This document shows positions 10,597-18,695 of a stretch of 64,000 nt of DNA, piece by piece. Numbering within the stretch: position 1 is the stretch's first letter; every line of letters begins with the position of its first letter. The notes under the pieces are model-generated. The model was not told where the DNA came from and searched no databases. It saw only the letters and a program-made list of their open reading frames with translations. Source of the DNA: Rathayibacter sp. Leaf185 (GTDB lineage Bacteria > Actinomycetota > Actinomycetes > Actinomycetales > Microbacteriaceae); the NCBI RefSeq assembly GCF_001423885.1, contig NZ_LMPP01000009.1, positions 22-64,021 of the forward strand, read 5' to 3'. The translations under genes were made by a program, and so were the position numbers.

Positions 10597-11579
10597 ACGC
10601 GCACGTCGCCCGACGCGATCCCGAGTCCGCTCCCGAGAGGACGAACCGAGCGGGACGAGGCCAGAGCGAGGTCGTCGACGGTGACCTCATCCGCCTCCCT
10701 CACCAGCGCGAGGTCGCGCTCGGAGAGCAAGCGCGCGATCTGCGCCTGGTGGTCGTCGATGTGCTCGCCGCGCTGGGAGCGCCGGATCACCAGGATCGGG
10801 TAGATCCCGAGCTCGAGCAGTCGCAGCACGCTGCCGACTCCGGCATGGCTGACGACGACGTCGGCGTCTCGCGCCGAGTCGTCGAATCGCGCGCTCGAGA
10901 AGAAGCCGAGCACCTCGCCCCGGAGCCCCGGAGCTGGCGGGGTCACGCCGAGCTGCCAGACCGTGCGATCGCCGACCAGCGGCGCGAGCGCCCGCATCGG
11001 CCGCGGGAAGGGGTACTTCTTGATGGTGCCGAGAGTCACGAAGACGCTCGGGTCGACGATGCTCTCGCGTGCGGTGTACGACTCGAAGGAGTCGAGGACG
11101 GAGCCGTGGTACGACCAGCGGGCATCGGACCAGTGCTCGTGCTGGGTCCAGACAGTACGGGCCAGGCGGGTGCGGTTGACGAGGCGACCGGTCACCGACG
11201 GGCCCTCCACGCGCGAGACGCTCTCGATGTAGAGAGTCGGCATCCGGAGCGAGCGTGCGGCGACGAACGCGGGCGCCGCGATCGCCGCACCCGTGCTCAC
11301 GACTCCGTCGAAGTCGCCCTGGGCGAGGATTCGGCGGAACAGCGGCACGGCGCGCGCGGCGCCCTGCACGTCGCGCTGCAGGATCTCGGGGATGTAGTGG
11401 TGCGGCGACTCCGAGAGCAGTCCCACGGCCTGCGGGGAGTCGAAGGTCACCCACTCGGAGGCAGGGTCGATCGAGGAGCCCTGTGAGAGCCGCCAGAGCT
11501 GCTCCAGGTGCCCACCGGTCGACGCCGCCAGCAGGAGGCGCGGACGGGTGGCAGTGAATCCTTCTGCGAGATCGATCAT
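10593..11579 (-). CDS. Fused Alg14/Alg13-like (PssD-PssE-like) glycosyltransferase
   Basis: 328 aa. The start at 11579 (MIDLAEGFTATRPRLLLAA) is chosen because it overlaps the upstream stop by 4 bp and begins just before the family block LLLAASTGGHLEQL; the open frame runs 360 bp further without homology. The N-terminal half matches the Alg14/PssD membrane-recruiting domain. The C-terminal half (FVTLGTIKKYPFPR, then VVVSHAGVGSVLRLLELG and HIDDHQAQIA) matches the Alg13/PssE/MurG UDP-sugar-binding domain. In many exopolysaccharide loci these are two genes; here they are one. It adds a sugar to a lipid-linked intermediate at the cytoplasmic face. Confidence 0.85.
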   Translation of the reverse strand: MIDLAEGFTATRPRLLLAASTGGHLEQLWRLSQGSSIDPASEWVTFDSPQAVGLLSESPHHYIPEILQRDVQGAARAVPLFRRILAQGDFDGVVSTGAAIAAPAFVAARSLRMPTLYIESVSRVEGPSVTGRLVNRTRLARTVWTQHEHWSDARWSYHGSVLDSFESYTARESIVDPSVFVTLGTIKKYPFPRPMRALAPLVGDRTVWQLGVTPPAPGLRGEVLGFFSSARFDDSARDADVVVSHAGVGSVLRLLELGIYPILVIRRSQRGEHIDDHQAQIARLLSERDLALVREADEVTVDDLALASSRSVRPLGSGLGIASGDVRV

Positions 11580-12634
11580 GCTCGTGCCTCCAGGAGTGTG
11601 CGGACTGCGGTACGGACTTCGGCCAGCTGCTCGACGGCGCCCCGGAGGGCGTTCTGCTGCGAGGTGACGGACTCGGCGCTGCGCAGAGCGTCGCGGATGT
11701 CCTCCTTCGAGCGGTGCTGCGCGTCGTAGACGACGATCGGGATGCCTGCCGCGGCGAAGTGTCGCTCGATCTTGTCGGTCGGCGAGTCTGCGACGGAGGT
11801 CACGTCGGCGCCCTCGGCGACGGCCACGATCAGGGCGTGGAGGCGGTCGCTGACGACGAGCGCCGACTGCGCGAAGGCGCGGCGCACCTCCTCCTCCTGG
11901 TCCCTGTGCGAGCGGGAGCCCCAGCTCACGTAGTCGGCTCCCCACTCCCGAGCGAGCTCGGCCATCAGCGGCTCATCACGCTCTACCTGAGTGACGACGG
12001 TGAGGCACAGACCGCGCTCCGCCGCGACCTGCGCGACCGCCTGCCGCCACTGGGGTGACGGCGGTACACGATCGCCTCGCATAGTGACGGTGAGGCGCGT
12101 GCGTTCGTTCGACTCCGACCGCTCGGTGCCCGCCTGTCCGAAACCGAGATCGGGCATCACTCCCCCGTGCCCGAGCCGGTCGGCCGTGCGCACGTCGCGC
12201 CACATCGTGTAGTGGCTGAGCCCAAGGGTGGAGCGGAAGACCGCCGTCGGGAGGCGGTCGAAGTTGCGCGAGCCGGCCCCGACCCGGATCACGAGACCGC
12301 GACGCAGGCGCGTCGCGACGACGAGTGGGAGCAGTCCGATGTGCTCCTTGAGACCGCGCCAGGTGAGCTGGATCTCGCCGGGCTTGTAGACGTAGGCCAC
12401 GCACTCGCCGCGTCGGAGGCTCGTGACGAGCGCCTTCGCCCATCCGCCGACACCCTTGTAGGTGATGACGTCGGCGGGGAGGTCGAGGGCCTCGTCGTAG
12501 GAGGCGGGAGAGTTGCCGACGTAGGCGTGCATCTCGCCGAGACCACTCAGCCACTCGACGAGCTCTCGACGCAGGACGATGTCGCCGATGTTCTCGTACT
12601 GCCCGACAACGGGCACGAAGATCTTCATACTCAC
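11576..12634 (-). CDS. Polysaccharide pyruvyl transferase family protein
   Basis: 352 aa. The N-terminus YENIGDIVLRRELVEWL and the C-terminal VVSDRLHALIVAVAEGADV block are typical of the polysaccharide pyruvyl transferase family (CsaB/WcaK/ExoV-like). The family transfers pyruvate from phosphoenolpyruvate to form ketals on sugars of exopolysaccharides or cell-wall polymers. The stop overlaps the next start by 4 bp and the upstream gene ends 2 bp before the ATG, so translation is coupled. A start two codons later (MKIF) is also possible. Pyruvylation adds negative charge to the polymer. Confidence 0.85.
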   Translation of the reverse strand: MSMKIFVPVVGQYENIGDIVLRRELVEWLSGLGEMHAYVGNSPASYDEALDLPADVITYKGVGGWAKALVTSLRRGECVAYVYKPGEIQLTWRGLKEHIGLLPLVVATRLRRGLVIRVGAGSRNFDRLPTAVFRSTLGLSHYTMWRDVRTADRLGHGGVMPDLGFGQAGTERSESNERTRLTVTMRGDRVPPSPQWRQAVAQVAAERGLCLTVVTQVERDEPLMAELAREWGADYVSWGSRSHRDQEEEVRRAFAQSALVVSDRLHALIVAVAEGADVTSVADSPTDKIERHFAAAGIPIVVYDAQHRSKEDIRDALRSAESVTSQQNALRGAVEQLAEVRTAVRTLLEARA

Positions 12635-12636
12635 CC

Positions 12637-13737
12637 CTACTTGCTCAGGATCGTGTCGACGATGAGAGGAGCGTTGAGCTCCTCGACGGAGGCGCGGGCG
12701 GTCACGGCGGAGGCAAGGCTGGCCCGCTCCACCGCCGCCGCGAGCTCGGCCGGGTCGTCCTGGGAGGCGCGGGCGCCGTTGACTCCCTCGACGATGAGCG
12801 CATTCGGGTCGCCTCCCGGCGTGGTTGCGACCGGGAGGCCGGTGGCGAGTGCCTCGACGATCGAGCGGGAGAAGCCCTCGAAGCGGGAGCTCATCAGCAG
12901 AAGGTCGTGCTCACGCATCAGCGCGCCGACCTCGCCCTTCGGCACCGCGCCGCGGAAGTCGACGCGGTGCGCGATGCCGCCCGAGGCCGCGGCGTCGCGC
13001 ATCCGGCCCTCGAGGGTGCCGCTGCCGGCCACGGTGAGGCGGAAGCGCTCGTCGAGAAGGGCGAAGGCGGCGATGGCCAGCTCGGGGTTCTTGGCCGGTT
13101 CGATGCGGCACGCCCAGAGCACGTTCACCTTCTCGCTGCGCTCCGACTCGCTCGGGTAGAACTCGGTGGGGTCGAACCAGGTCGGCGAGAAGTGCACCGA
13201 CTCCGACTGGCGACGGAGCCGCTCCGCCCCTCCGCTGCTGAAGATGACGACGGCGCGGGACTGCTTCACCACGCGGCGCTCGAGGAACCGGTAGAGACCG
13301 CGCGCTCGGCGGAAGAACGAGACGCTGCCCTGCTTGAGGTTCGCGTCGCCGCTGCTGTGCATGAACTGCACGTGCGGGGTCCCTCGGAAGTGCCGGAGCG
13401 CGACGGCTCCGACGTTCACGCGGTGGGTCTGCACGGTGTCGAAGTCGCTGGTCGGCAGGAACTTCTTCAGTCCCTGCGCGAGGCGCACCGAGTGCGGGAT
13501 GCGCCGGGTGAGGTTCGCGTGGTCGAGTTGCACCAGCGGCATGAACTCGAAGCGGCGGCCGCCGATCTCGTACTCCTTCCACTGGCCGAGGACCTTGTCG
13601 CCGATCGCGTCGACGCCGGCGATCCGGATCACCTCGTCCTCGGGGGCGAATTTGACGAGTCCGCGGATGCAGGTGTCGATGCCGCCGGGCTTGGGGCGCA
13701 CCGGGTCGAACTGCTCGACGATCAGACGAGTTGCCAT
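12637..13737 (-). CDS. Glycosyltransferase family 4 protein
   Basis: 366 aa. The start at 13737 (MATRLIVEQFDPVRPKPGG) has AAGGA 8 bp upstream and is preferred. An alternative ATG at 13764 overlaps the upstream stop by 4 bp but lacks a good ribosome site. Family blocks seen: KPGGIDTCIRGL near the N-terminus, VLWACRIEPAKNPELAI (start of the donor domain), DFRGAVPKGEV, and SSRFEGFSRSIVEALATGLPVA containing the E-x7-E type signature. It transfers a sugar from a nucleotide donor during repeat-unit assembly; the specificity is unknown. Confidence 0.87.
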   Translation of the reverse strand: MATRLIVEQFDPVRPKPGGIDTCIRGLVKFAPEDEVIRIAGVDAIGDKVLGQWKEYEIGGRRFEFMPLVQLDHANLTRRIPHSVRLAQGLKKFLPTSDFDTVQTHRVNVGAVALRHFRGTPHVQFMHSSGDANLKQGSVSFFRRARGLYRFLERRVVKQSRAVVIFSSGGAERLRRQSESVHFSPTWFDPTEFYPSESERSEKVNVLWACRIEPAKNPELAIAAFALLDERFRLTVAGSGTLEGRMRDAAASGGIAHRVDFRGAVPKGEVGALMREHDLLLMSSRFEGFSRSIVEALATGLPVATTPGGDPNALIVEGVNGARASQDDPAELAAAVERASLASAVTARASVEELNAPLIVDTILSK

Positions 13738-13760
13738 CTCGGGATTCCTTCTCTGGGGTG

Positions 13761-15374
13761 TCATTTCTTCAACCAGCGCACGAGTTCGACGGGGGAGATC
13801 GACGAGCGACGGGTCAGGAGCACATAAGCGGCGATGAAGACGAGGGTCTGCGCAGCGACGATGGCGAGCACGGAGATCAGCGGGGGGTCGATGAGGAAGA
13901 GCACGGCCCATCCCGGAGCGCCGACGACGAGCGAGACCGACGCCGTCGCGACGGCGGCACGGAGGATGTCGCCACGGGCAGCGCGATTCATCCGGTAGCC
14001 GATGCGGGACGACAGCCAGCGGAGCTTGATCGGCAGGTCGAGCCAGTAGGACGCTGCGAAGCCGACCGCGAGGCCGAGAATGACCGACTGGGCGGGCAGC
14101 CACAGGAGCGCCATCAGGCCGGTCGCGATCCAGATCGTGTTGATGATGATCGCGCTGTAGAGCGGTCGCATCGCGTCGTGCTTCGCGTAGAAGGGGCGGA
14201 TGAGCAACGCGTGCCAGGTGTAGGGAAGAAGACCTGCGGCGAGGATCGCCAGGACCACGCCGATCACCCGCGCCGAATCGCTGGAGGTCTCACCGCGGGC
14301 GAACATCACCTCGCTGAGCCCCGGTCCCAGAGCGACGAGAAGACCCGCAACCGGCAGCACGAACGACGCCAGCCGAAGCAGCGCGTCGTCGAGCTCGTGG
14401 AAGGCAGCCGTGTCGTCCGAGGCCGCGAAGTGCTTGGACAGCCGTTGGAGCAGGACGGAGGCGAGGCTCGAGACGGCGACACCCTGCACGACCGACACGA
14501 TCGCCTGCGCGTAGAAGAGCGCCGAGAAGCCGAAGCCGATGAGGCCCGCGTCAGCCGCTGTCGCACCGGCCTGGGAGGCCCAGGCGGCTGTCAGCAGATT
14601 CGAGACCTGGTAGCAGATCGCGGAGGCGACCGCCAGGAGACCGGTCCGGACTGCGACACGCAGACCGAGGCCGCGCACGCCCCCGCGCCACTGCGGACGG
14701 AAGCCGACGCGGAGCAGCAGCACGCAGAGGACGACGGTCTGCAGCACGGTTCCGCCGAGAGTCGCCGCGCCGAGGATGATGATCGCGACGAGCGGAACGG
14801 AGTCCGGCGAGTCTCCGCTCACCTCGCCCGAGGCGACCACGACGAGTGCGCCGACGATGATGCCGACGCTGGACAGAGCGGGCAGCCAGCTCACGGAGGT
14901 GAACTTGCCGCGAGCGTTCATCAGCTGCGAGGCGACGGTGAACACGGAGGCGGCCGCCACCTGCGGGATGCACCAGAGGAAGAACGCGAAGGTCAGCTCG
15001 CGCTGCGACACACCCCAGCTCCCGCCGCCGAGGACGGCGATGAGCGGGCCGGAGAAGGCGAGCAGGAGCGCGCTGACGACGATGCCGAACGCACCGGAGC
15101 AGATCAGGAGGATCGTCCCGTAGCGGTCGGCGTCCTGCTCCGAGCGCACCCGCAGCGTCGCGAGCTGAGGGAGGAACACCGCGGCGATCACTCCTCCGCC
15201 GAGCAACAGGAAGATCTGATTGGGGACCTGGTTCGCGAGGTTGTAGGAGTCCGATACCAGGCCCGTGCCGAGCGCCGCTGCGAGGGCGATGTTGCGGAGG
15301 AAGCCGAGCACACGAGCGACGAGCGTGCCGGTCGACGCGCTCAGGACCGTGCGGCCGGCGCCCCGCTCACTCAC
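13761..15374 (-). CDS. MurJ/MviN-like lipid-linked oligosaccharide flippase
   Basis: 537 aa, 13-14 predicted membrane helices. The GTG at 15374 overlaps the upstream stop by 4 bp (GTGA) and gives MSERGAGRTVLSASTGTLVARVLGFLR, the standard N-terminus of the MOP/MurJ superfamily. Other matches are NLANQVPNQIFLLLGGGVIAAVFLP and the LPYTWHALLIRPFYAKHD helix. In this position it probably acts as the Wzx-like flippase of the exopolysaccharide rather than as the cell's essential lipid II flippase, since the operon also has a Wzy-like polymerase. This is inference from context. Confidence 0.85.
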   Translation of the reverse strand: MSERGAGRTVLSASTGTLVARVLGFLRNIALAAALGTGLVSDSYNLANQVPNQIFLLLGGGVIAAVFLPQLATLRVRSEQDADRYGTILLICSGAFGIVVSALLLAFSGPLIAVLGGGSWGVSQRELTFAFFLWCIPQVAAASVFTVASQLMNARGKFTSVSWLPALSSVGIIVGALVVVASGEVSGDSPDSVPLVAIIILGAATLGGTVLQTVVLCVLLLRVGFRPQWRGGVRGLGLRVAVRTGLLAVASAICYQVSNLLTAAWASQAGATAADAGLIGFGFSALFYAQAIVSVVQGVAVSSLASVLLQRLSKHFAASDDTAAFHELDDALLRLASFVLPVAGLLVALGPGLSEVMFARGETSSDSARVIGVVLAILAAGLLPYTWHALLIRPFYAKHDAMRPLYSAIIINTIWIATGLMALLWLPAQSVILGLAVGFAASYWLDLPIKLRWLSSRIGYRMNRAARGDILRAAVATASVSLVVGAPGWAVLFLIDPPLISVLAIVAAQTLVFIAAYVLLTRRSSISPVELVRWLKK

Positions 15375-16444
15375 TTCTGCATCACCACGGCCTTCAGCCG
15401 GCTGCGGAGTGCGGCACCACTGGACGCGCGGGTGAAGGAGCTCAGCCACGGCTCGTAGCCAGCCGGCGACATCTCGGAGGCCTCGAGGACACCCTCGGCG
15501 AAGTCGGCGGCCGACTCCCCCGCGACCAGTACGCCGGTCAAGCGCGGGACGATCGCGTCGGCGACGCCGAGCGCCTGCGACGACGCGACGCTGGGCACGC
15601 CCACCCGTGCCGCCTCGACGAGCACGTTGCCGAACCCCTCCGACAGCGAGGGCAGAAGCACGACGGAGTTCGCGGGCAGGTCGGACGACCAGGACGACAC
15701 CCAGCCGTGGAAGACAGCCGTGACGCCGCGCGATGCCGCGAGAGCGCGGACCTGCTCGGTCAGCGGCCCGACACCGTAGAAATGGGCCTCGACATCGCGT
15801 CCGTGTCGGTCCCTGACAGCGACCGCGGTCTCGATGACCAGGTGCGGTCGCTTCTGGGCGACCAGCCGCGCCGGTGCGACGAGGGCGATCGGGCCCTCGC
15901 TCCGCAGGCGCGGGACGATGTCGGCGGAGTCGGTCTTCAGCGACGGGTTGAGCACGACCGAGACCTTCGCGGGCGGGAGGCTGTAGAGGGCGATAGCTTC
16001 GGCGGCCACCGGGTGCGAGATCGCGATGAACTCGTCGGTCCAGCGGTAGGAGATCCGTGCGAGCGCCTGCTTGAGCGCGTACGCGACTCCGAAGGTGCGG
16101 CGGAGGTGGACGGCCATGTTGCGCCCGCTGATGACGACCTTGGGGCGGCCGGGCAGGAGGCGGGTCGAGAACAGGGCGAGGAGGTTCCAGTACGGCATCA
16201 GCGCGAGCACGACGTCGGGCTTCTCCGCGCGGATCACTCCGCGCAGCTGCAGCAGCTTGCGCACGGCACCCCGCGCGTCGATGTCGGCGAGCCGCAGCTC
16301 CGCGGGGATCTCGTCGTCGGCGGAGAGCTTGGTCGCGGCGACCACGACCGTGTCCCCGCGCTCCGCGAGGTGCAGCGCCCACTGGCGTGCCACGAACTCC
16401 GCCCCGCCGCCCGAGAACCGGGGGACGAGGATGACGACCTTCAT
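15371..16444 (-). CDS. Glycosyltransferase family 4 protein
   Basis: 357 aa, ATG overlapping the upstream stop by 4 bp. The N-terminus MKVVILVPRFSGGGAEFVAR has the GG-x-E acceptor loop of GT4 enzymes. LVAPARLVAQKRPHLVI, VFHGWVSSW and LLPSLSEGFGNVLVEAARVGVPSVA form the donor-nucleotide domain with the E-G-F-x3-E signature. It adds a sugar during repeat-unit synthesis at the cytoplasmic membrane face. Followed by the flippase gene with a 4-bp overlap. Confidence 0.88.
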   Translation of the reverse strand: MKVVILVPRFSGGGAEFVARQWALHLAERGDTVVVAATKLSADDEIPAELRLADIDARGAVRKLLQLRGVIRAEKPDVVLALMPYWNLLALFSTRLLPGRPKVVISGRNMAVHLRRTFGVAYALKQALARISYRWTDEFIAISHPVAAEAIALYSLPPAKVSVVLNPSLKTDSADIVPRLRSEGPIALVAPARLVAQKRPHLVIETAVAVRDRHGRDVEAHFYGVGPLTEQVRALAASRGVTAVFHGWVSSWSSDLPANSVVLLPSLSEGFGNVLVEAARVGVPSVASSQALGVADAIVPRLTGVLVAGESAADFAEGVLEASEMSPAGYEPWLSSFTRASSGAALRSRLKAVVMQK

Positions 16445-17061
16445 CGCTTCGCGCTCTCGACGCGGGCGAAGGCTGCCGGCATCATCGCCGCGGAGTCGCG
16501 GTCGGCCACGACTCGCGCGGGGGCGCCGGCGACCGTGACACCGGCCGCGACGTCGCGGTTGACGACGGCGTTCGCGCCGATGACGGCTCGATCGCCGATG
16601 CTGACGTCGCCGTAGATGACCGCGCCGGGTCCGATGTAGACGAAGTCGCCGATGGTGGGCACGCCGCCCTGGGCGATGCCGATCGTGACAGTGGGGTGGA
16701 TCCGGCAGAAGGCGCCGACGCGCGCGCGCGAGTTGACGACGAGCGTGCCGTAGTGCGCGATGGAGAGTCCGGGACCGAAGACGCCCGGCCCGATCGAGAT
16801 GCCGGTCCGCAGCCCCGCCTGCTGGAGGCGGAAACGCGCGACGAAGCGAGCGATGCGCGCAGCAGCACCCTTCTGGGCACGCAGGAACTCGACCTGTCGG
16901 AGGCGGCGTTGGTAGTGCACGACCGGATAGCGCCAGCGCGAGTCGAACCGCCACGCGGATACTCCGTGGGCCATCTGGTCGGCCAGCACGAACGCCCGGT
17001 AGTCGGCGCGGCTGCTGATCACGCGAGGCAGCGTGCGCAGCTCGTCGTCGGTGAGGATCAT
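16441..17061 (-). CDS. Serine acetyltransferase-like hexapeptide acyltransferase
   Basis: 206 aa. The start at 17061 (MILTDDELRTLPRV) is chosen because it overlaps the epimerase stop by 4 bp; the open frame continues 78 bp upstream inside that gene. Hexapeptide repeats from residue about 95 (ISIGPGVFGPGLSIAHYG, ARVGAFCRIHPTVTIG, PTIGDFVYIGPGAVIYG, VSIGDRAVIGANAVV) form a left-handed beta-helix with a catalytic His in the AHYG or IHPT position, as in CysE/EpsC-type enzymes. In an exopolysaccharide operon it most likely O-acetylates the polymer rather than making cysteine. Confidence 0.85.
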   Translation of the reverse strand: MILTDDELRTLPRVISSRADYRAFVLADQMAHGVSAWRFDSRWRYPVVHYQRRLRQVEFLRAQKGAAARIARFVARFRLQQAGLRTGISIGPGVFGPGLSIAHYGTLVVNSRARVGAFCRIHPTVTIGIAQGGVPTIGDFVYIGPGAVIYGDVSIGDRAVIGANAVVNRDVAAGVTVAGAPARVVADRDSAAMMPAAFARVESAKR

Positions 17062-18011
17062 GCGGTGTCCCCGAAAGTCTCGCGCGCCCAGGCGAGGTGG
17101 CGAGAGAGACCGTCCTTGAGATCCACCTTCGGGGCCCATCCCAGCTCGGCCGCGATGCGCTCTGTCGCACCGCCCGTCCGGACCACGTCGCCGAGAGCGG
17201 CATCGGTGTACGAGACGTTCAGCGGTGACCCGTTGACCTCACCGAGGAACTCCAGCACCTCGTTCACCGAGGCGCTCGTCCCACCGGCGACGTTGTAGAC
17301 CGAGCCGGGCGCGGTAGCGGTCGTCGCCGCAAGCACGTTCGCCTCGACGATGTCATCGACGAAGGTGAAGTCGCGGATCTGCTCGCCGGTGCCGTAGATC
17401 TCGATCCGATCGCCCAGGACGGCCGCCTTCACGAAGCGGGTGAACGCCATGTCGGGGCGCTGACGCGGGCCGTAGACGGTGAAGTACCGCAGCGACGTGG
17501 TCGGGAGCCCGAAGTTGGTCCCGTAGAGGCTCGTGAGGTGCTCGGCGGCGAGCTTGGTCACGCCATAGGGGCTGACGGGAGCGGGCGTCGTCGACTCCGC
17601 GGTCGGGAACGACTCCGCGTCGCCGTAGATCGACGAGGAGGACGCGTAGACGAAGCGCTGCAGACGGTCGTGGTCGCGGAGGGCCTCGAGCAGGCGCTGC
17701 GTCGCGCCGATGTTCCGCGTGAGATAGGGAGCGAATCCGTCCTTCCACGATCCGCGCACTCCCGGCTGACCGGCCTGGTGGAAGACGACATCCACACCAT
17801 CGAGAAGAGGCGGGAGTTCGATCTCGGTGAGGTCGGCCTCGACCAGATCCAATCCAGCGGCGACATTCGCTGCGGCATTGGTGCGCTTGAGAGCGACATC
17901 GTAGTAGTCGGTGAACGCATCGATTCCGACGACATCCCAGCCGTCCGCGAGGAGTCGTCGACTGATGGTCGAGCCGATGAAGCCGGCAGCTCCGGTCACG
18001 AGCGCTTTCAT
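17058..18011 (-). CDS. NAD-dependent nucleotide-sugar epimerase (UDP-glucose/glucuronate 4-epimerase-like)
   Basis: 317 aa. The start at 18011 (MKALVTGAAGFIG) has GAAGGG 5 bp upstream; a start 7 codons earlier is possible. It is an extended SDR with the NAD loop TGAAGFIGS, the ASSSSIYGD block, the active-site YGVTK and the substrate block YGPRQRPDMAFTRF. The DYYDVALKR segment after the first strand is typical of UDP-glucuronate 4-epimerases. It supplies an epimerised UDP-sugar to the polysaccharide pathway. It is the first gene of the minus-strand operon that runs to 9283. Confidence 0.88.
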   Translation of the reverse strand: MKALVTGAAGFIGSTISRRLLADGWDVVGIDAFTDYYDVALKRTNAAANVAAGLDLVEADLTEIELPPLLDGVDVVFHQAGQPGVRGSWKDGFAPYLTRNIGATQRLLEALRDHDRLQRFVYASSSSIYGDAESFPTAESTTPAPVSPYGVTKLAAEHLTSLYGTNFGLPTTSLRYFTVYGPRQRPDMAFTRFVKAAVLGDRIEIYGTGEQIRDFTFVDDIVEANVLAATTATAPGSVYNVAGGTSASVNEVLEFLGEVNGSPLNVSYTDAALGDVVRTGGATERIAAELGWAPKVDLKDGLSRHLAWARETFGDTA

Positions 18012-18395
18012 GGATCCCTTCGCGGCCGGCACCGAAAGGCGGCGCCGATACCCAGTAAATATCTATCGAGCGGCCGGCATCGCCCGCGGAGTTTTGAACT
18101 CTACCGGCCGCTGGAGTCGCCGAGGTTACAGGGAAACGATATTCACTCAGTTCTCGCCCCCCGTTAGGAGGCAGAGAAATGGAGGGATCGTCGCCGCTCC
18201 GAAAGCGGATGCGCTGCACCGGCGACCGACCCGATGGCACCGCCCCCTAGCCAGGATCCTGCTAGGTTCTTGGGCGAGCACCACCGCCGATCGCCACGAA
18301 GTCCACCCGTCGGCGCGTCGGGCGGAACTGCCGGTCGACGGATTCTCCTGTCCGAGCAGACTCATTCGAGGGGTGAAGGGAAGATCGCGTTTCCC
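18012..18395. promoter_or_regulatory. Divergent intergenic region between polysaccharide operon and PqqD-like pair
   Basis: 384 bp separating two divergent transcription units. A locally AT-rich patch at 18055-18064 (TAAATATCTA) is unlike its surroundings and, read on the minus strand, could hold the -10 region of the polysaccharide operon 45 bp upstream of the epimerase start. I see no convincing peptide gene here, though a short precursor peptide was looked for because of the neighbouring PqqD-like protein. Confidence 0.4.
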
Positions 18396-18695
18396 GTGAA
18401 CTGTAGATGGAAAGCAGTGCCCGCCGCACGGGTCGAGAAGGCCGGCAAGGCATTCCTGCTCCCCCTGATCGAGCCGCTCCGAGAAGCCGTGGAACTCACT
18501 GGCTCAGGTCTGCTCATCTGGGACGAGATCTGCGACTCGTCTCATGGGATCGCAATCGATGAGCTCGTCGGGAGGATAGCGACACTCTATTCGACAGATG
18601 TGTCGGAAGTGGATGCGTCAGTGCAGGAATTCGTGCTCTCCCTTCGCGCGCAGGGGCTGATCGTGGCTGCGGACAAGAGGGTGGTCGACGAATGA
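18396..18695 (+). CDS. PqqD-family small protein
   Basis: 99 aa from a GTG at 18396 (VNCRWKAVPA); a G/A-rich GAAGGGAAG lies about 12 bp upstream. The frame stays open back to an ATG at 18234, but that extension has no family resemblance. The core EAVELTGSGLLIWDEI, IDELVGRIATLY and VQEFVLSLRAQGLI matches the PqqD winged-helix fold, known as the peptide-recognition chaperone of RiPP pathways. It overlaps the next gene by 4 bp. No radical SAM enzyme, cyclase or obvious precursor peptide is nearby, so the function here is uncertain. PqqD-like proteins paired with a nucleotidyltransferase-like protein are known from exopolysaccharide loci. Confidence 0.75.
   Translation: MNCRWKAVPAARVEKAGKAFLLPLIEPLREAVELTGSGLLIWDEICDSSHGIAIDELVGRIATLYSTDVSEVDASVQEFVLSLRAQGLIVAADKRVVDE

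Noticed and set aside
18147-18365. Possible short precursor peptide upstream of the PqqD-like gene
   Set aside because: The 72-codon minus-strand frame and shorter frames nearby have no leader/core pattern, no ribosome site and no conservation that can be seen.
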